22,738 nucleotides of DNA from an uncultured Bartonella sp. (GCA_946481695.1 CAMLON010000023.1:1-22738); one strand, 5' to 3'; shown: positions 1 to 8,076, numbered from the stretch's first letter. Translations and numbers: made by a program. Notes: generated by a model not told the origin, from the sequence alone.

Positions 1-280
1 GAAAAAACCTGAAGCCGAAACCTGTTGGGACAGGTAGCCCGCAAGCAGCCACTTAACAGAAAGTGAATGTAAGTATGATGCGGCTTTGGTTTTGATGATT
101 ATTTTTTCAAAAGCCGGTAAAAAATGAAGAGTTTTGGGGAGGACTAAAGTCGTGAACCTTATGGAAGCCTAAACCGGCATGGGGCGCATGCGTATCTTTT
201 TTATTGGTGTTTGATTATTTTGATTTTCTATCTGTCTTCTGGTGGTAGCGTGCCAAAGGCACTGGCTTTTACCAGCTAAA
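1..280. other. Unassigned spacer rich in short hairpins
   Basis: No convincing gene is seen here. On the plus strand a short frame ends at a TAA at 54-56 and could be the tail of a gene that begins left of the window. The stretch is rich in short inverted repeats: ACCTGT-TGGG-ACAGGT near 20-35, CACTT/AAGTG just after it, a GCATG/CATGC hairpin near 178-192 followed by a T-run, and a compound hairpin at 239-275 (inner GTGCC-AAA-GGCAC, outer CTGG..GTA/TACCAG). This could be a structured RNA, such as a fragment of a mobile intron or an ncRNA, or just the decayed left flank of the restriction island. It is not identified. Confidence 0.3.
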
Positions 281-349
281 ACGAGTGCGGAGCAATACCG
301 TAAAAATTTCAATGTGATGACAGCTCCATAGCTTTCGCACACTAAAAAA

Positions 350-385
350 CATCATTTTAATGAAAGTGTCTTTTCATTTTTGATG
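350..385. promoter_or_regulatory. Interrupted palindrome upstream of the type III R-M operon
   Basis: An inverted repeat lies about 65 bp upstream of the leader-like ORF and 175 bp upstream of mod. The inner arms AATGAAA (359-365) and TTTCATT (372-378) surround a 6-nt loop. The outer arms are CATCA (350-354) and TGATG (381-385), separated from the inner arms by mismatched T/A runs. It could be an operator for the operon or a weak terminator of upstream transcription. No regulator gene is seen next to it, and no clear -35/-10 pair could be assigned. Confidence 0.25.
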
Positions 386-450
386 ATTAAGGTATGACTT
401 TTGTAAATAAATCAGTCAAAGGCTGCGTACATTATAGCGGAGGCAATAGC

Positions 451-522
451 ATGAGCGAGACACTGGAACAGACATCCCTTGAAAAGGTCTTGACTCATTA
501 TCGAGGCACCAAATACGCATGA
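451..522 (+). CDS. Short leader-like ORF (23 aa) before mod
   Basis: A 23-codon ORF starts at an ATG with a good ribosome-binding site (GGAGG at 439-443, 7 nt before the start) and ends with TGA at 520-522, only 38 nt before mod. The peptide is hydrophilic and ends in GTKYA. It matches nothing I recognise. The +1 frame is also open across this point and runs on as HEFGMIPITEAVD to a TAG at 557-559, one base before the mod ATG. A single-base indel would therefore make a longer 36-residue product ending at mod. It could be a translational-coupling leader, a real small protein, or the remnant of a frameshifted gene. The good Shine-Dalgarno supports translation; function is unknown. Confidence 0.4.
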   Translation: MSETLEQTSLEKVLTHYRGTKYA

Positions 523-560
523 ATTTGGCATGATACCTATTACGGAAGCGGTGGATTAGA

Positions 561-2417
561 ATGGAAACAAACTTAATTAGAGAACTAAATAGCGTGTTAA
601 AGCTTTTCCCTGAATTTTGGCAAGGTGAAACGCTGCTCCGTTCTAAGGTCATTGATGCGCTTAAAGCTAAAGAACCAAAGCTTATCAAAGCATTGATTGG
701 CAGCGAAAAAATCAAACAAAATTATAGCACAGATATTGATGGTGTTCTTATTTTTGACTTTGATAAATTGATTGGTCTTTTGCGTTTTAAAGAATATTGG
801 CCAGATAGCTTTACAAAATACCGCAATAAGATTGGCTTGACCAGTGACGGTAAATATTTGGATTATGATACGGATGTTGTTTTGGATTTTCCTTTTAAGG
901 ATTGTGTGCTGGAAGGCGGCATGACAAAGGAAGAGCAAGGCAAGAATGAAGTTTATTATAATGAAGTTATCGCCCGTGACGAGATTGATCGGCTATTTTC
1001 ACCCAAAGTGTTCACCAATACGAAGCGCTATTCAAAAGACGGGGTTGAGGAAAACATAACCGAATTTAAAGATGATGACAATCTCATCATCAAGGGCAAT
1101 AACTTCATCGCCCTTCATAGTTTAAAACAACGCTTTGCTGGAAAAATAAAGCTTATATATATAGATCCACCTTATAATATTGGTGATGATGGATTTGAGT
1201 ATAACGATCGCTTCAATCATTCTAGCTGGCTAGTGTTTATGAAAAATCGTCTGGAAATTGCGAGAGAACTCCTAAGTGAAGATGGTGCAATTTTTATAAG
1301 TTTGGACGATACAGAGTTTGCATACTTACGCGTTCTGATGGATAGTATTTTTGGTGCTAGTAATTTTGTTAACACGTTTATTAGGCAGAGTAAAATAGGC
1401 GGAGGATCAGATTCTAGATACGGTGCAAAGGAACATGAGTATATATTGGTATTTGCAAAGAATAAATCTAAACTAAGAGAATTCTTTATCGATTTTGATC
1501 AAAAATACTTAAAAAGATACAAGCAAGAAGATAGTTTCGGTAAGTTTTTTTGGGATACACTTGCTCGTCCAGGGTTAAAAAATCCTATTTTTTATGATAT
1601 TACGTTACCAGACGGATCTAAAACTAATCAAGGATGGATTTGGTCTGAAGAACGGTTTCACAATGAATTAAAGAAAGATAATATTAAATTTTCGCAAAAG
1701 AAGAATGGTACATGGAGCGTTCAATTTAAACAGCGGCTTAATGATAAAGGGCGTAGACCAAGGACGTTGCTAACCAATTTAGGTGGAACTTCAGCTGGTA
1801 ATGAAGAAATAAAAAAATTGTTTGGGGGGAGAGTATTTAAATATCCGAAATCAGAACGTTTAATAAAATTTTTGTTATCGTTATATACTAAAAAAAATGA
1901 CCTGATACTGGACTTTTACCTCGGAAGTGGAACTACTGCAGCAGTAGCGCATAAAATGGGGCGGCGCTATATCGGCATTGAGCAGATGGATTATATCAAT
2001 GACATCACCGTACCACGCTTGCAAAAGGTTGTTGACGGTGAACAAGGTGGTATTTCCAAAGATGTTGCATGGCAAGGAGGCGGGAGCTTTGTCTATACAG
2101 AGTTAAAGCAGCTGAATGCCGCCTTTATTGAGGCGATTGATGCAGCAAGCAGCTATGAAGAATTAGCCGTTTTGTTCGAGGAGATGAAAGCTGAAGCGCA
2201 TTTAAATTATCAAGTTGAGTTAGACAAGGTTTTAACGGCTGAGTATGACCATAAACTTGGCTTTAAAGACTTGATCCTTAAAGAGCAAAAACGCTTATTG
2301 AAAGAATTACTCGATAAAAACCAACTCTATGTCAATGCATCTGAAATGGATGATGCGACTTTGGATATCCCGGAAAATGATAAAGCCTTCACCAAAAGCT
2401 TTTATGGTGAGGTTTGA
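561..2417 (+). CDS. mod: Type III R-M methyltransferase/specificity subunit Mod
   Basis: This is the DNA adenine-N6 methyltransferase and target-recognition subunit of a type III restriction-modification system. It methylates one strand of a short asymmetric site and also guides Res. At 618 aa it is close to the family size (EcoP15I Mod is about 640). Motif IV, DPPYN, lies at residues 202-206. The SAM-binding motif I, DFYLGSGTT, lies at about 451-459. This order (IV before I) is that of beta-class methyltransferases. The segment between them, about residues 275-440, should hold the target-recognition domain; its DNA is visibly more A+T-rich than the flanks and carries A7, G6 and A8 runs. The C-terminal part (about 500-618) is helical and charged and probably contacts Res. 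The ATG at 561 follows a GCGGTGG site at 548-554. The gene ends 2 nt before the res start. Confidence 0.95.
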   Translation: METNLIRELNSVLKLFPEFWQGETLLRSKVIDALKAKEPKLIKALIGSEKIKQNYSTDIDGVLIFDFDKLIGLLRFKEYWPDSFTKYRNKIGLTSDGKYLDYDTDVVLDFPFKDCVLEGGMTKEEQGKNEVYYNEVIARDEIDRLFSPKVFTNTKRYSKDGVEENITEFKDDDNLIIKGNNFIALHSLKQRFAGKIKLIYIDPPYNIGDDGFEYNDRFNHSSWLVFMKNRLEIARELLSEDGAIFISLDDTEFAYLRVLMDSIFGASNFVNTFIRQSKIGGGSDSRYGAKEHEYILVFAKNKSKLREFFIDFDQKYLKRYKQEDSFGKFFWDTLARPGLKNPIFYDITLPDGSKTNQGWIWSEERFHNELKKDNIKFSQKKNGTWSVQFKQRLNDKGRRPRTLLTNLGGTSAGNEEIKKLFGGRVFKYPKSERLIKFLLSLYTKKNDLILDFYLGSGTTAAVAHKMGRRYIGIEQMDYINDITVPRLQKVVDGEQGGISKDVAWQGGGSFVYTELKQLNAAFIEAIDAASSYEELAVLFEEMKAEAHLNYQVELDKVLTAEYDHKLGFKDLILKEQKRLLKELLDKNQLYVNASEMDDATLDIPENDKAFTKSFYGEV

Positions 2418-2419
2418 TC

Positions 2420-5044
2420 ATGACAGATATCGCAAAAATTAAAGATGATAGCTTACTCTTTAATGTTTTTAAAAATATCGATAACTTTGGCCTGTTTGGA
2501 GAAAATTATCAAAACCCTACCTACATCCAAGATAATTTGAAAGATGCTTTGCGCCCCTATCAAGCAGAGGCTTTGCGTTATTTGCATTATACGCAAAATA
2601 GTCCTGAAGCCATTATTCGCTTTAAACATTTATTGTTCAACATGGCGACAGGTTCCGGCAAAACTATGGTTATGGCGGGGGCTATATTGTATTTATTCAA
2701 GCAATATGGCTATCAAAATTTTATATTTTTTGTCCATACTGATGCAATTATTCAAAAGACCAAAGAAAACCTGCTGAATGTTCAATCATCAAAATATCTT
2801 TTTAAGCAGCCGATTGAGATTGAAGGCGAGCAGATCACTATTGAGCCAGTGGAAACATTCCCCCTTACCCCGAATAAAAACACCATTTATCTCAAGCTTT
2901 CCACAATTCATAAAATTCATGAAGACTTAAAAAACAGCCGGGAAAATAGCATTACTTATGATGATTTGAAAGAAATTCCACTTGTCTTATTAGGTGATGA
3001 GGCACACCACTTTAATGCCCATACAAAAGCAAAAAACAAAACATCTAAGGAATATGAAGAAATCACATGGGAAACAACGATTGAAACGATTTTAAGTTTA
3101 CGTCCTGATAATCGGCTTTTTGAGTTTACCGCCACCATTAATCTTAACGATAAGGATATTTATAATAAATATAAAGATAAGATCGTTTATCAATATGATT
3201 TAAAGCAGTTTATGCTCGACGGTTATTCTAAAAAAGTTATGCTTTTAGAAGCTGATGCCAATGATAACGACAAGATGCTGGATGCTGTTCTATTAAGCCA
3301 GTATCGAAAACATATTGCCGAAAAAAATAACATTTCCAATTTTAAGCCGATTGTTCTTTTCAAATCCAATCAGATTGCGGTTTCCAAAGCGAAGCAAGAA
3401 GATTTTAGCCAAATGATTGCAGCCTTATCACCTGCAACTGTAAGACAACATTTAATAAATAAGCAAACGCATCTTATTTCAGCAACTAGCATATGGCACA
3501 AGGTCATCGATCATTATTTAGATATTGATTTGGTTGGAATTATTGAAGGCATCCAAAACGATTTTAGCGAAATGAACTTACTTAATGCCAATACCAATGA
3601 ATTATTGGCCGACTATCCTGTTTTGCTAAATACGCTTGAAAATATTGATAACCCTATCCGCGCTATTTTTGCTGTTGCAAAACTTAATGAGGGGTGGGAC
3701 GTTTTAAACCTTTATGACATTGTGCGTATTAGTGAAAAAGCCTCGGCTACTAAAACTGCAACCGATAGTGAAGCTCAATTGATCGGGCGTGGTGCACGTT
3801 ATTACCCATTTATCTATAACGGAGAAAAAAGCTATACGAGACGGTTTGACAAAGAGTCAACCGAACTCGCGATATTGGAGCAATTGCACTATCATACAAT
3901 CAATGACACTGCTTATATTAGTGCGCTTCACTCCTCATTAGAGCAAGCTGACATTATTGCTCATCATGACGGACAAGGAACGGTTGAGCACGCTAGACTC
4001 AAAGATGATTTTAAAAAATCAAATATTTATCAGCACGGTAAACTCTATTTCAATAAAACGAAGGAAATAGTGGATAGTGCAAGAACATGGGAAAGCTATT
4101 CGTTAGAAAAAACATTTCCAGTCAAATATCAAACTAGCGACGAGGCATCATTAGATCAATTGGGGGATGGTGCTGTAACGTCACCAACAGCGATAAAAAC
4201 ATTAAAGCTTAACGCACGATATTTTTATAAGGCATTGCAGCAGATAGATTTTTACCAATTTAATAATTTAAAGAAGTATTTTCCTAAACTGACCAGCATT
4301 AAGGAATTTATTGAGAGTGATCACTATTTGAGTAAAATCACTATTAGTCTCGAGGTGCCGGAAAATTTAGATATTGGCAGTATCTCTGCTAGGGAAAAGC
4401 TGGACATTCTAAAAGAAGTCCTCAACAGAATTAAGGACAATATTAAACGAAATTACGTTAAATATAAAGGTACCTATAAATTTATCAGCACGCCGATTAA
4501 GGACGTTGTAAAAGATTATAGCAAATATGTTGAGGCTTATAATAGTACTACACCTAACCAGAAAATCGAGGCGAGGGCGACTACTGGGAAAACTTGGTAT
4601 GTCTATGATAAAGCCATTTTAAATCAGTTAGAGCACGATCTTGTTGAATTGCTCGGCCAATTTATGAATAAGTTAAAGGCAAGATACGATAAAATTTATC
4701 TTATCCGCAATGACGAACAGGCGACTCGCTTTAAATTGACTGAATTTGATGGTGTAAGAGGCTTTATGCCGGATTTTATCATGATTATAACTGACAAAAG
4801 CGACAATGCTTATTATCAAGTTTTGCTAGAGCCAAAAGGCGATGACCGTTTGCTGGATGATAGTTGGAAAGAGAAAATGCTTGAAAAGCTCAATGATAAG
4901 AGCTGTATCATCATGGATGAAATTGAAGGCGTACGTTTAGTCGGTATTAAATTTTATGCTAAAAGCAAAATTGATGAGTTTATCAAAGACTTTCAAGACA
5001 AGCTTTATGATGGCAATGATTTGATTGATAAAACATTGATTTAA
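2420..5044 (+). CDS. res: Type III R-M restriction subunit Res (helicase-nuclease)
   Basis: Res is the ATP-dependent subunit that, in complex with Mod, moves along DNA from unmethylated sites and cuts. An SF2 helicase core is followed by a nuclease. Walker A (TGSGKT) is at about residues 77-82, the DEAH box at 193-196 (GDEAHHF), a FTAT motif III at about 235, and motif VI (QLIGRGARYYPF) near 453. A C-terminal PD-(D/E)xK nuclease is visible as PDF (D785) and EPK (E804-x-K806). At 874 aa it is somewhat shorter than EcoP15I Res (about 970) but all expected motifs are present. A TTG at 2414 is in frame, but the ATG at 2420 has a GGTGAGG site (2406-2412) 7 nt upstream and is preferred. It starts 2 nt after mod ends, so the two are surely co-transcribed and probably translationally coupled. 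It appears intact. Confidence 0.95.
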   Translation: MTDIAKIKDDSLLFNVFKNIDNFGLFGENYQNPTYIQDNLKDALRPYQAEALRYLHYTQNSPEAIIRFKHLLFNMATGSGKTMVMAGAILYLFKQYGYQNFIFFVHTDAIIQKTKENLLNVQSSKYLFKQPIEIEGEQITIEPVETFPLTPNKNTIYLKLSTIHKIHEDLKNSRENSITYDDLKEIPLVLLGDEAHHFNAHTKAKNKTSKEYEEITWETTIETILSLRPDNRLFEFTATINLNDKDIYNKYKDKIVYQYDLKQFMLDGYSKKVMLLEADANDNDKMLDAVLLSQYRKHIAEKNNISNFKPIVLFKSNQIAVSKAKQEDFSQMIAALSPATVRQHLINKQTHLISATSIWHKVIDHYLDIDLVGIIEGIQNDFSEMNLLNANTNELLADYPVLLNTLENIDNPIRAIFAVAKLNEGWDVLNLYDIVRISEKASATKTATDSEAQLIGRGARYYPFIYNGEKSYTRRFDKESTELAILEQLHYHTINDTAYISALHSSLEQADIIAHHDGQGTVEHARLKDDFKKSNIYQHGKLYFNKTKEIVDSARTWESYSLEKTFPVKYQTSDEASLDQLGDGAVTSPTAIKTLKLNARYFYKALQQIDFYQFNNLKKYFPKLTSIKEFIESDHYLSKITISLEVPENLDIGSISAREKLDILKEVLNRIKDNIKRNYVKYKGTYKFISTPIKDVVKDYSKYVEAYNSTTPNQKIEARATTGKTWYVYDKAILNQLEHDLVELLGQFMNKLKARYDKIYLIRNDEQATRFKLTEFDGVRGFMPDFIMIITDKSDNAYYQVLLEPKGDDRLLDDSWKEKMLEKLNDKSCIIMDEIEGVRLVGIKFYAKSKIDEFIKDFQDKLYDGNDLIDKTLI

Positions 5045-5241
5045 AACTTTTCTATGATGAATTTATCTCAACTCAGCTTTTAAAGCACAGCGAACCAAGA
5101 TGTGTAGACAAAACTGGATATTTAACACCATTGCAAGCGCCCGCCGAAAGGTGGGCTGTGGGGTGGACTAATTCACTTTATACCAAGAGTGCAGACCGCG
5201 CCCGACTTGCCAAAGAGGCGATCACAAAACTACAAAAATAG
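5035..5241 (+). pseudogene. Possible 3' remnant of an unidentified gene
   Basis: After res, a plus-strand frame without an ATG stays open from about 5035 to a TAG at 5239-5241. Its second half has coding character and more G+C than res: it reads WAVGWTNSLYTKSADRAR and then LAKEAITKLQK before the stop, with an amphipathic, Lys-rich C-terminus. No start codon or ribosome-binding site lies in frame, and the upstream end is cut by res (overlap of a few codons in another frame). I infer the tail of a gene truncated when the restriction operon arrived or by later deletion. The family is not recognised, and a chance open frame cannot be excluded. Confidence 0.35.
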
Positions 5242-5320
5242 AACAAACTATAAACTTCTATGCCCTCACCTAAAAAATAATTTAATAAAAACAATAAGTT
5301 ATGATTAGGAAAAATTGAGA

Positions 5321-5405
5321 TGGTGCCCAGAAGAGGACTCGAACCTCCACGCCTTGCAGCACAGATACCTGAAACCTGCGCGTCTACCAATTCCGCCATC
5401 TGGGC
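5321..5405 (-). tRNA. leuT-like: tRNA-Leu (CAG)
   Basis: Read on the minus strand this forms a full cloverleaf with a class II variable arm. The acceptor stem is GCCCAGA pairing with TCTGGGC, followed by discriminator A and an encoded CCA (plus-strand TGG at 5321-5323). The D-arm holds GGCGGAATTGGTAGACGC, typical of tRNA-Leu. The anticodon stem CAGGT/ATCTG encloses loop TTCAGGT, giving anticodon CAG, which reads CUG codons. The T-arm carries GGTTCGAGTCC. Length is 85 nt. Its 3' end faces the restriction operon, the orientation expected if a mobile element used the tRNA 3' end as attachment site. Confidence 0.96.
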
Positions 5406-5415
5406 ATTGCGTTCC

Positions 5416-5443
5416 ATCTAAGCTGGCAATCTTTAACTGTCAA
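5416..5443 (-). promoter_or_regulatory. Sigma70-type promoter of tRNA-Leu
   Basis: On the minus strand a perfect -35 TTGACA (5438-5443) is followed after 16 nt by a -10-like TTAGAT (5416-5421). The start point would fall near 5409, a few bases before the mature tRNA 5' end at 5405. The consensus -35 and the placement just in front of a stable RNA gene make this the best promoter in the window. Confidence 0.7.
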
Positions 5444-5672
5444 CCCGAATTTTGTTTAGCCCACAAGCCAACATGAAATTTATCTCGGCGACAATTTCGC
5501 CGTTCAAGAAATTATAGATTTCTTCAGTAGCAAAATGGAAATCAAAACGACAATGGTCGGGTTTGATAAAAGCTGGTTGTTTTGCTGCGTTTAAGATCAA
5601 ACAATGGAAAGAGGCACAGGTGTCACCTTTCCGGCAGGGGGGAACGACAAAAAAATCGAACTCTATAGGACT

Positions 5673-5878
5673 GGCCGGCAGCGGAATGAATGGCACTAGG
5701 TCGGCCGTTGCGTTTCAACAAGTCCCAGCCGGTTATTGTGAAAGGGAAGCGCTAACTACAAAATTGAAATGAAACAGGGTGGGGGACGCAAAGGTTTGAC
5801 CGGCAGCGGAATGAATGGCATTAGGTCGGTCGTTGCGTTTTCAAAAACTATAAGCCAGTTATCGTGACGGGGAGGGGA
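5673..5878. repeat. Two direct repeats of about 80 bp, 125 bp apart
   Basis: Copy 1 is 5673-5753 and copy 2 is 5798-5878. The best-conserved block runs from GCCGGCAGCGGAATGAATGG to GTTGCGTTT (43 bp with only a few substitutions), followed after a variable stretch by a looser match around AGCCGGTTATTGTGAAAGGGA / AGCCAGTTATCGTGACGGGGA. Neither copy belongs to a credible gene. On the minus strand each copy gives the same short start (MPFIPLP) that then diverges, and on the plus strand both read GLxGSGMNGxRSxVAF. I see no target-site duplication or transposase. It may be an intergenic repeat family of this genome or a decayed coding repeat. Confidence 0.6.
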
Positions 5879-5920
5879 GTTAATAAAAAAGTGGCATGAA
5901 ACAGCGCCCATGCAAATGAA

Positions 5921-6026
5921 GTAGGTGGAACAAAACAGAGAAGTAAGCGAAATGGAACTGAGCGCACACATATGCGGTAGGTGCAATGAAACAAAGAAGT
6001 AAGTGGTATGGAACTGAGCGCAAGCA
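5921..6026. repeat. Two direct repeats of about 50 bp, 56 bp apart
   Basis: Copy 1 starts at 5921 (GTAGGTGGAACAAAACAGAG) and copy 2 at 5977 (GTAGGTGCAATGAAACAAAG). Both continue with AAGTAAG and then ATGGAACTGAGCGCA. A shorter motif, TGRAAC, recurs from about 5770 to 6009, which suggests an older and shorter unit. No gene is associated with it. It sits between the 125-bp repeat pair and the 15-bp array, so the whole tRNA-gpmA spacer is made of degenerate repeats. Confidence 0.5.
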
Positions 6027-6169
6027 AAACGAAAAAATAAAACTGAAGGTGGGGTATAAGCTAATGGATGAAATGGCAGGAATTAATGAAATTGTCTCGA
6101 CTTTTCGCCGATTGATGAAAAATCATCAGAACTGAAATGACGTAGTTTTTTCCACCAGCAATGCAAGAC

Positions 6170-6424
6170 AGTATAATGTCGTCGAGAAAATGTCGGGTAG
6201 CGTGATCTCGGGCAGTATAACGCCGAGTAGTGTGATGTCGCGCAGTGTTATGTCATGCAGAGCAACGTCACGAAGAGTAAGTTGAGAAGTGTGATGTCAG
6301 GCGGTACAACGCCGAGCAGTGCAATGTCACGCAAAGTAATGTAAAGCGGTGTGGTGTCGGGGGGTATGAAGTTTCGAGCAGGGTAATGTCGTGTAGTGTG
6401 GTGTCGGGGAGTGTGGTTCTGACC
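6170..6424. repeat. Degenerate 15-bp tandem array, about 17 units
   Basis: The plus-strand consensus is near AGTGTGATGTCGCGC. Seventeen consecutive units can be laid out by eye, all 15 bp except two of 14 bp (starting near 6185 and 6274) and one of 17 bp (starting near 6363). Units differ a lot, so the array is old. On the minus strand the phase nnn-GAC-ATN-ACN-CTN repeats, giving an x-D-I-T-L pentapeptide that is open between the odd-length units. With those three indels corrected, a frame stays open from about 6486 down to about 6063. No CRISPR architecture is present, because there are no unique spacers. Confidence 0.7.
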
Positions 6425-6547
6425 TTTTTAACTCCGTACCGTCTTTAATATTGCGCGTTGCATTTTTGCGTGCCTCAGCTTCAGGGGAGACTTCAGGTGT
6501 TACTTATCAATTTCACAATGTCGACCGCTTTAAAAATCAGTGATCAT

Positions 6548-6578
6548 AAAAAATGCCGGAGCAGACTTGTTCCGGCAT
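6548..6578 (-). terminator. Rho-independent terminator after gpmA
   Basis: On the minus strand a perfect 8-bp stem, ATGCCGGA (plus 6553-6560) with TCCGGCAT (6571-6578), encloses a 10-nt loop and is followed by a short run of T residues (plus 6548-6553). It lies 24 nt after the gpmA stop codon and should end the dapB-gpmA transcript. Confidence 0.85.
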
Positions 6579-6602
6579 GCTTAAGTTTAAAATGAGATTT
6601 AT

Positions 6603-7220
6603 CTATTCAAGCACTTTTTTGGAAGCGATTGTTGAATCGGCGTTCAATTCGTAAATCATCGGAACACCAGTTGCGAGCTCCCGTTTGACGATTTCTTCGC
6701 CGCTCAAGCCTTCCAATGCCATGATGAGAGCGCGTAACGAATTGCCATGGGCTGCTACGAGAACCGTTTCTTCCCGCAATACATGCGGCTGGATGTTGTG
6801 AAGGTAATAGGGCCAAACGCGTGCACCTGTATCGCGCAAGCTTTCGCCACCCGGAGGTGGGACATCGTAAGAACGGCGCCAGATGTGAACCTGCTCTTCG
6901 CCCCATTTCTTGCGGGCGTCATCTTTGTTGAGGCCGGAAAGGTCGCCATAGTCACGCTCGTTCAACGCCTGATTTTTGATTGTTTCAAGCTTCGGTTGCC
7001 CCATTTCATCCAGAATGTGCTGGCAGGTATGTTGTGCACGTTGCAGAGCGGATGTGAAGGCAATGTTGAACTTCAATCCTGCTGCCTTCAATTTTTTTCC
7101 TGCGGAGATTGCTTCCTCCAATCCTTTTTCAGAAAGATCAGGATCTTTCCATCCGGTAAAGAGATTTTTCAGGTTCCACTCGCTTTGTCCGTGTCGAACC
7201 AAAACCAATATTCGCGACAT
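6603..7220 (-). CDS. gpmA: 2,3-bisphosphoglycerate-dependent phosphoglycerate mutase
   Basis: This glycolytic enzyme interconverts 3- and 2-phosphoglycerate in the cytoplasm through a phosphohistidine. The N-terminal [10 protein letters not shown] puts the phospho-accepting His at residue 10. R61 (SALQRAQ), E88 in NERDYGDL and H158 in AAHGNS complete the catalytic pocket. At 205 aa it is the short form usual in alphaproteobacteria; the E. coli enzyme is 250 aa. A GGAGG site lies 6 nt upstream of the ATG. It starts 34 nt after the end of dapB and is followed by a terminator, so the two form an operon. Confidence 0.96.
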   Translation of the reverse strand: MSRILVLVRHGQSEWNLKNLFTGWKDPDLSEKGLEEAISAGKKLKAAGLKFNIAFTSALQRAQHTCQHILDEMGQPKLETIKNQALNERDYGDLSGLNKDDARKKWGEEQVHIWRRSYDVPPPGGESLRDTGARVWPYYLHNIQPHVLREETVLVAAHGNSLRALIMALEGLSGEEIVKRELATGVPMIYELNADSTIASKKVLE

Positions 7221-7254
7221 TCTTTCCTCCTTGATAGGGGTTTACTCAAGTCAA

Positions 7255-8061
7255 TTAATTATTAAGGCCTAAAACATCGGCCATGGAATAAAGTCCATGC
7301 TTTTGTTTGTGCGCCCAGAGTGCAGCCTTCACTGCACCATCGGCGAAAATCGAACGGTCCTGTGCAAGATGCGAAAGAACAATGCGTTCGTTATCGCCGG
7401 CAAAAATCACCGAATGGTCGCCGACCACTGTGCCACCGCGTAACGACGAAAAACCGATTGTACCGGCTTTTCTTTCGCCAGTATGCCCGTCACGGCCGCG
7501 CACGCTCACATCTGCCAAATTCTGGTTGCGGGCCTCTGCGGCTGCTTTACCTAAAAGCAGCGCTGTGCCGGAAGGGGCATCAACCTTTTTGCGGTGGTGC
7601 ATTTCGGCAATTTCAATATCGTAATCTTCCATATCCAAGGCTTTTGCCGCCTTTTTGACGAGTCCTGCAAGCAGGTTTACGCCAAGGCTCATATTGCCCG
7701 ATTTGACAATTGTTGCATGAGCAGCAGCCGCTTTGATTTTCTTTTCATCGTCTTCGGAAAAACCGGTCGTGCCGATCACGTGGACAATGCGTGCCTGCGC
7801 GGCATAGCCTGCATAAAGCACACTTGCCACCGGACTGGTAAAATCAAGCACACCTTCGACCTTGGCAAAAACCGGCAAAGGATCATCGGTAATGGTGACA
7901 TCGAGATTTGCTTGACCGATAAGAATGCCTGCATCCTTTCCAATAAACGGAGAACCCGATTTGACAATGGCACCTTGAAGTTCGACACCGTCAATCCGAC
8001 CGATTGCCGAAAGCAGCTCTCTTCCCATTCTACCATCAGCACCAACCACAGCCAAACGCAT
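7255..8061 (-). CDS. dapB: 4-hydroxy-tetrahydrodipicolinate reductase
   Basis: DapB reduces 4-hydroxy-tetrahydrodipicolinate with NAD(P)H in the diaminopimelate/lysine pathway, which supplies peptidoglycan. The N-terminal GADGRMG (residues 7-13) is the dinucleotide-binding loop, IGTTGF follows at about 96-101, and the catalytic [13 protein letters not shown] signature is at 155-167. The longest frame begins with a TTG at 8076, but that TTG lies just upstream of an AGGAG site that serves the ATG at 8061. The 268-aa protein from 8061 matches the family length. It is the first gene of the dapB-gpmA pair. Confidence 0.95.
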   Translation of the reverse strand: MRLAVVGADGRMGRELLSAIGRIDGVELQGAIVKSGSPFIGKDAGILIGQANLDVTITDDPLPVFAKVEGVLDFTSPVASVLYAGYAAQARIVHVIGTTGFSEDDEKKIKAAAAHATIVKSGNMSLGVNLLAGLVKKAAKALDMEDYDIEIAEMHHRKKVDAPSGTALLLGKAAAEARNQNLADVSVRGRDGHTGERKAGTIGFSSLRGGTVVGDHSVIFAGDNERIVLSHLAQDRSIFADGAVKAALWAHKQKHGLYSMADVLGLNN

Positions 8062-8076
8062 CGTTTTCTCCTGCAA

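Noticed and set aside
5433..5986. ORFs of 69-87 codons in the repeat-rich spacer
   Set aside because: Their similar starts (MPFIPLP) come from the duplicated DNA; they then diverge completely and lack ribosome sites.
6170..6424. CRISPR array
   Set aside because: The units are contiguous and degenerate, with no unique spacers and no cas genes in the window.
8062..8076. Upstream TTG start for dapB
   Set aside because: The TTG is immediately in front of the ribosome-binding site of the ATG at 8061 and adds five residues not expected in the family.
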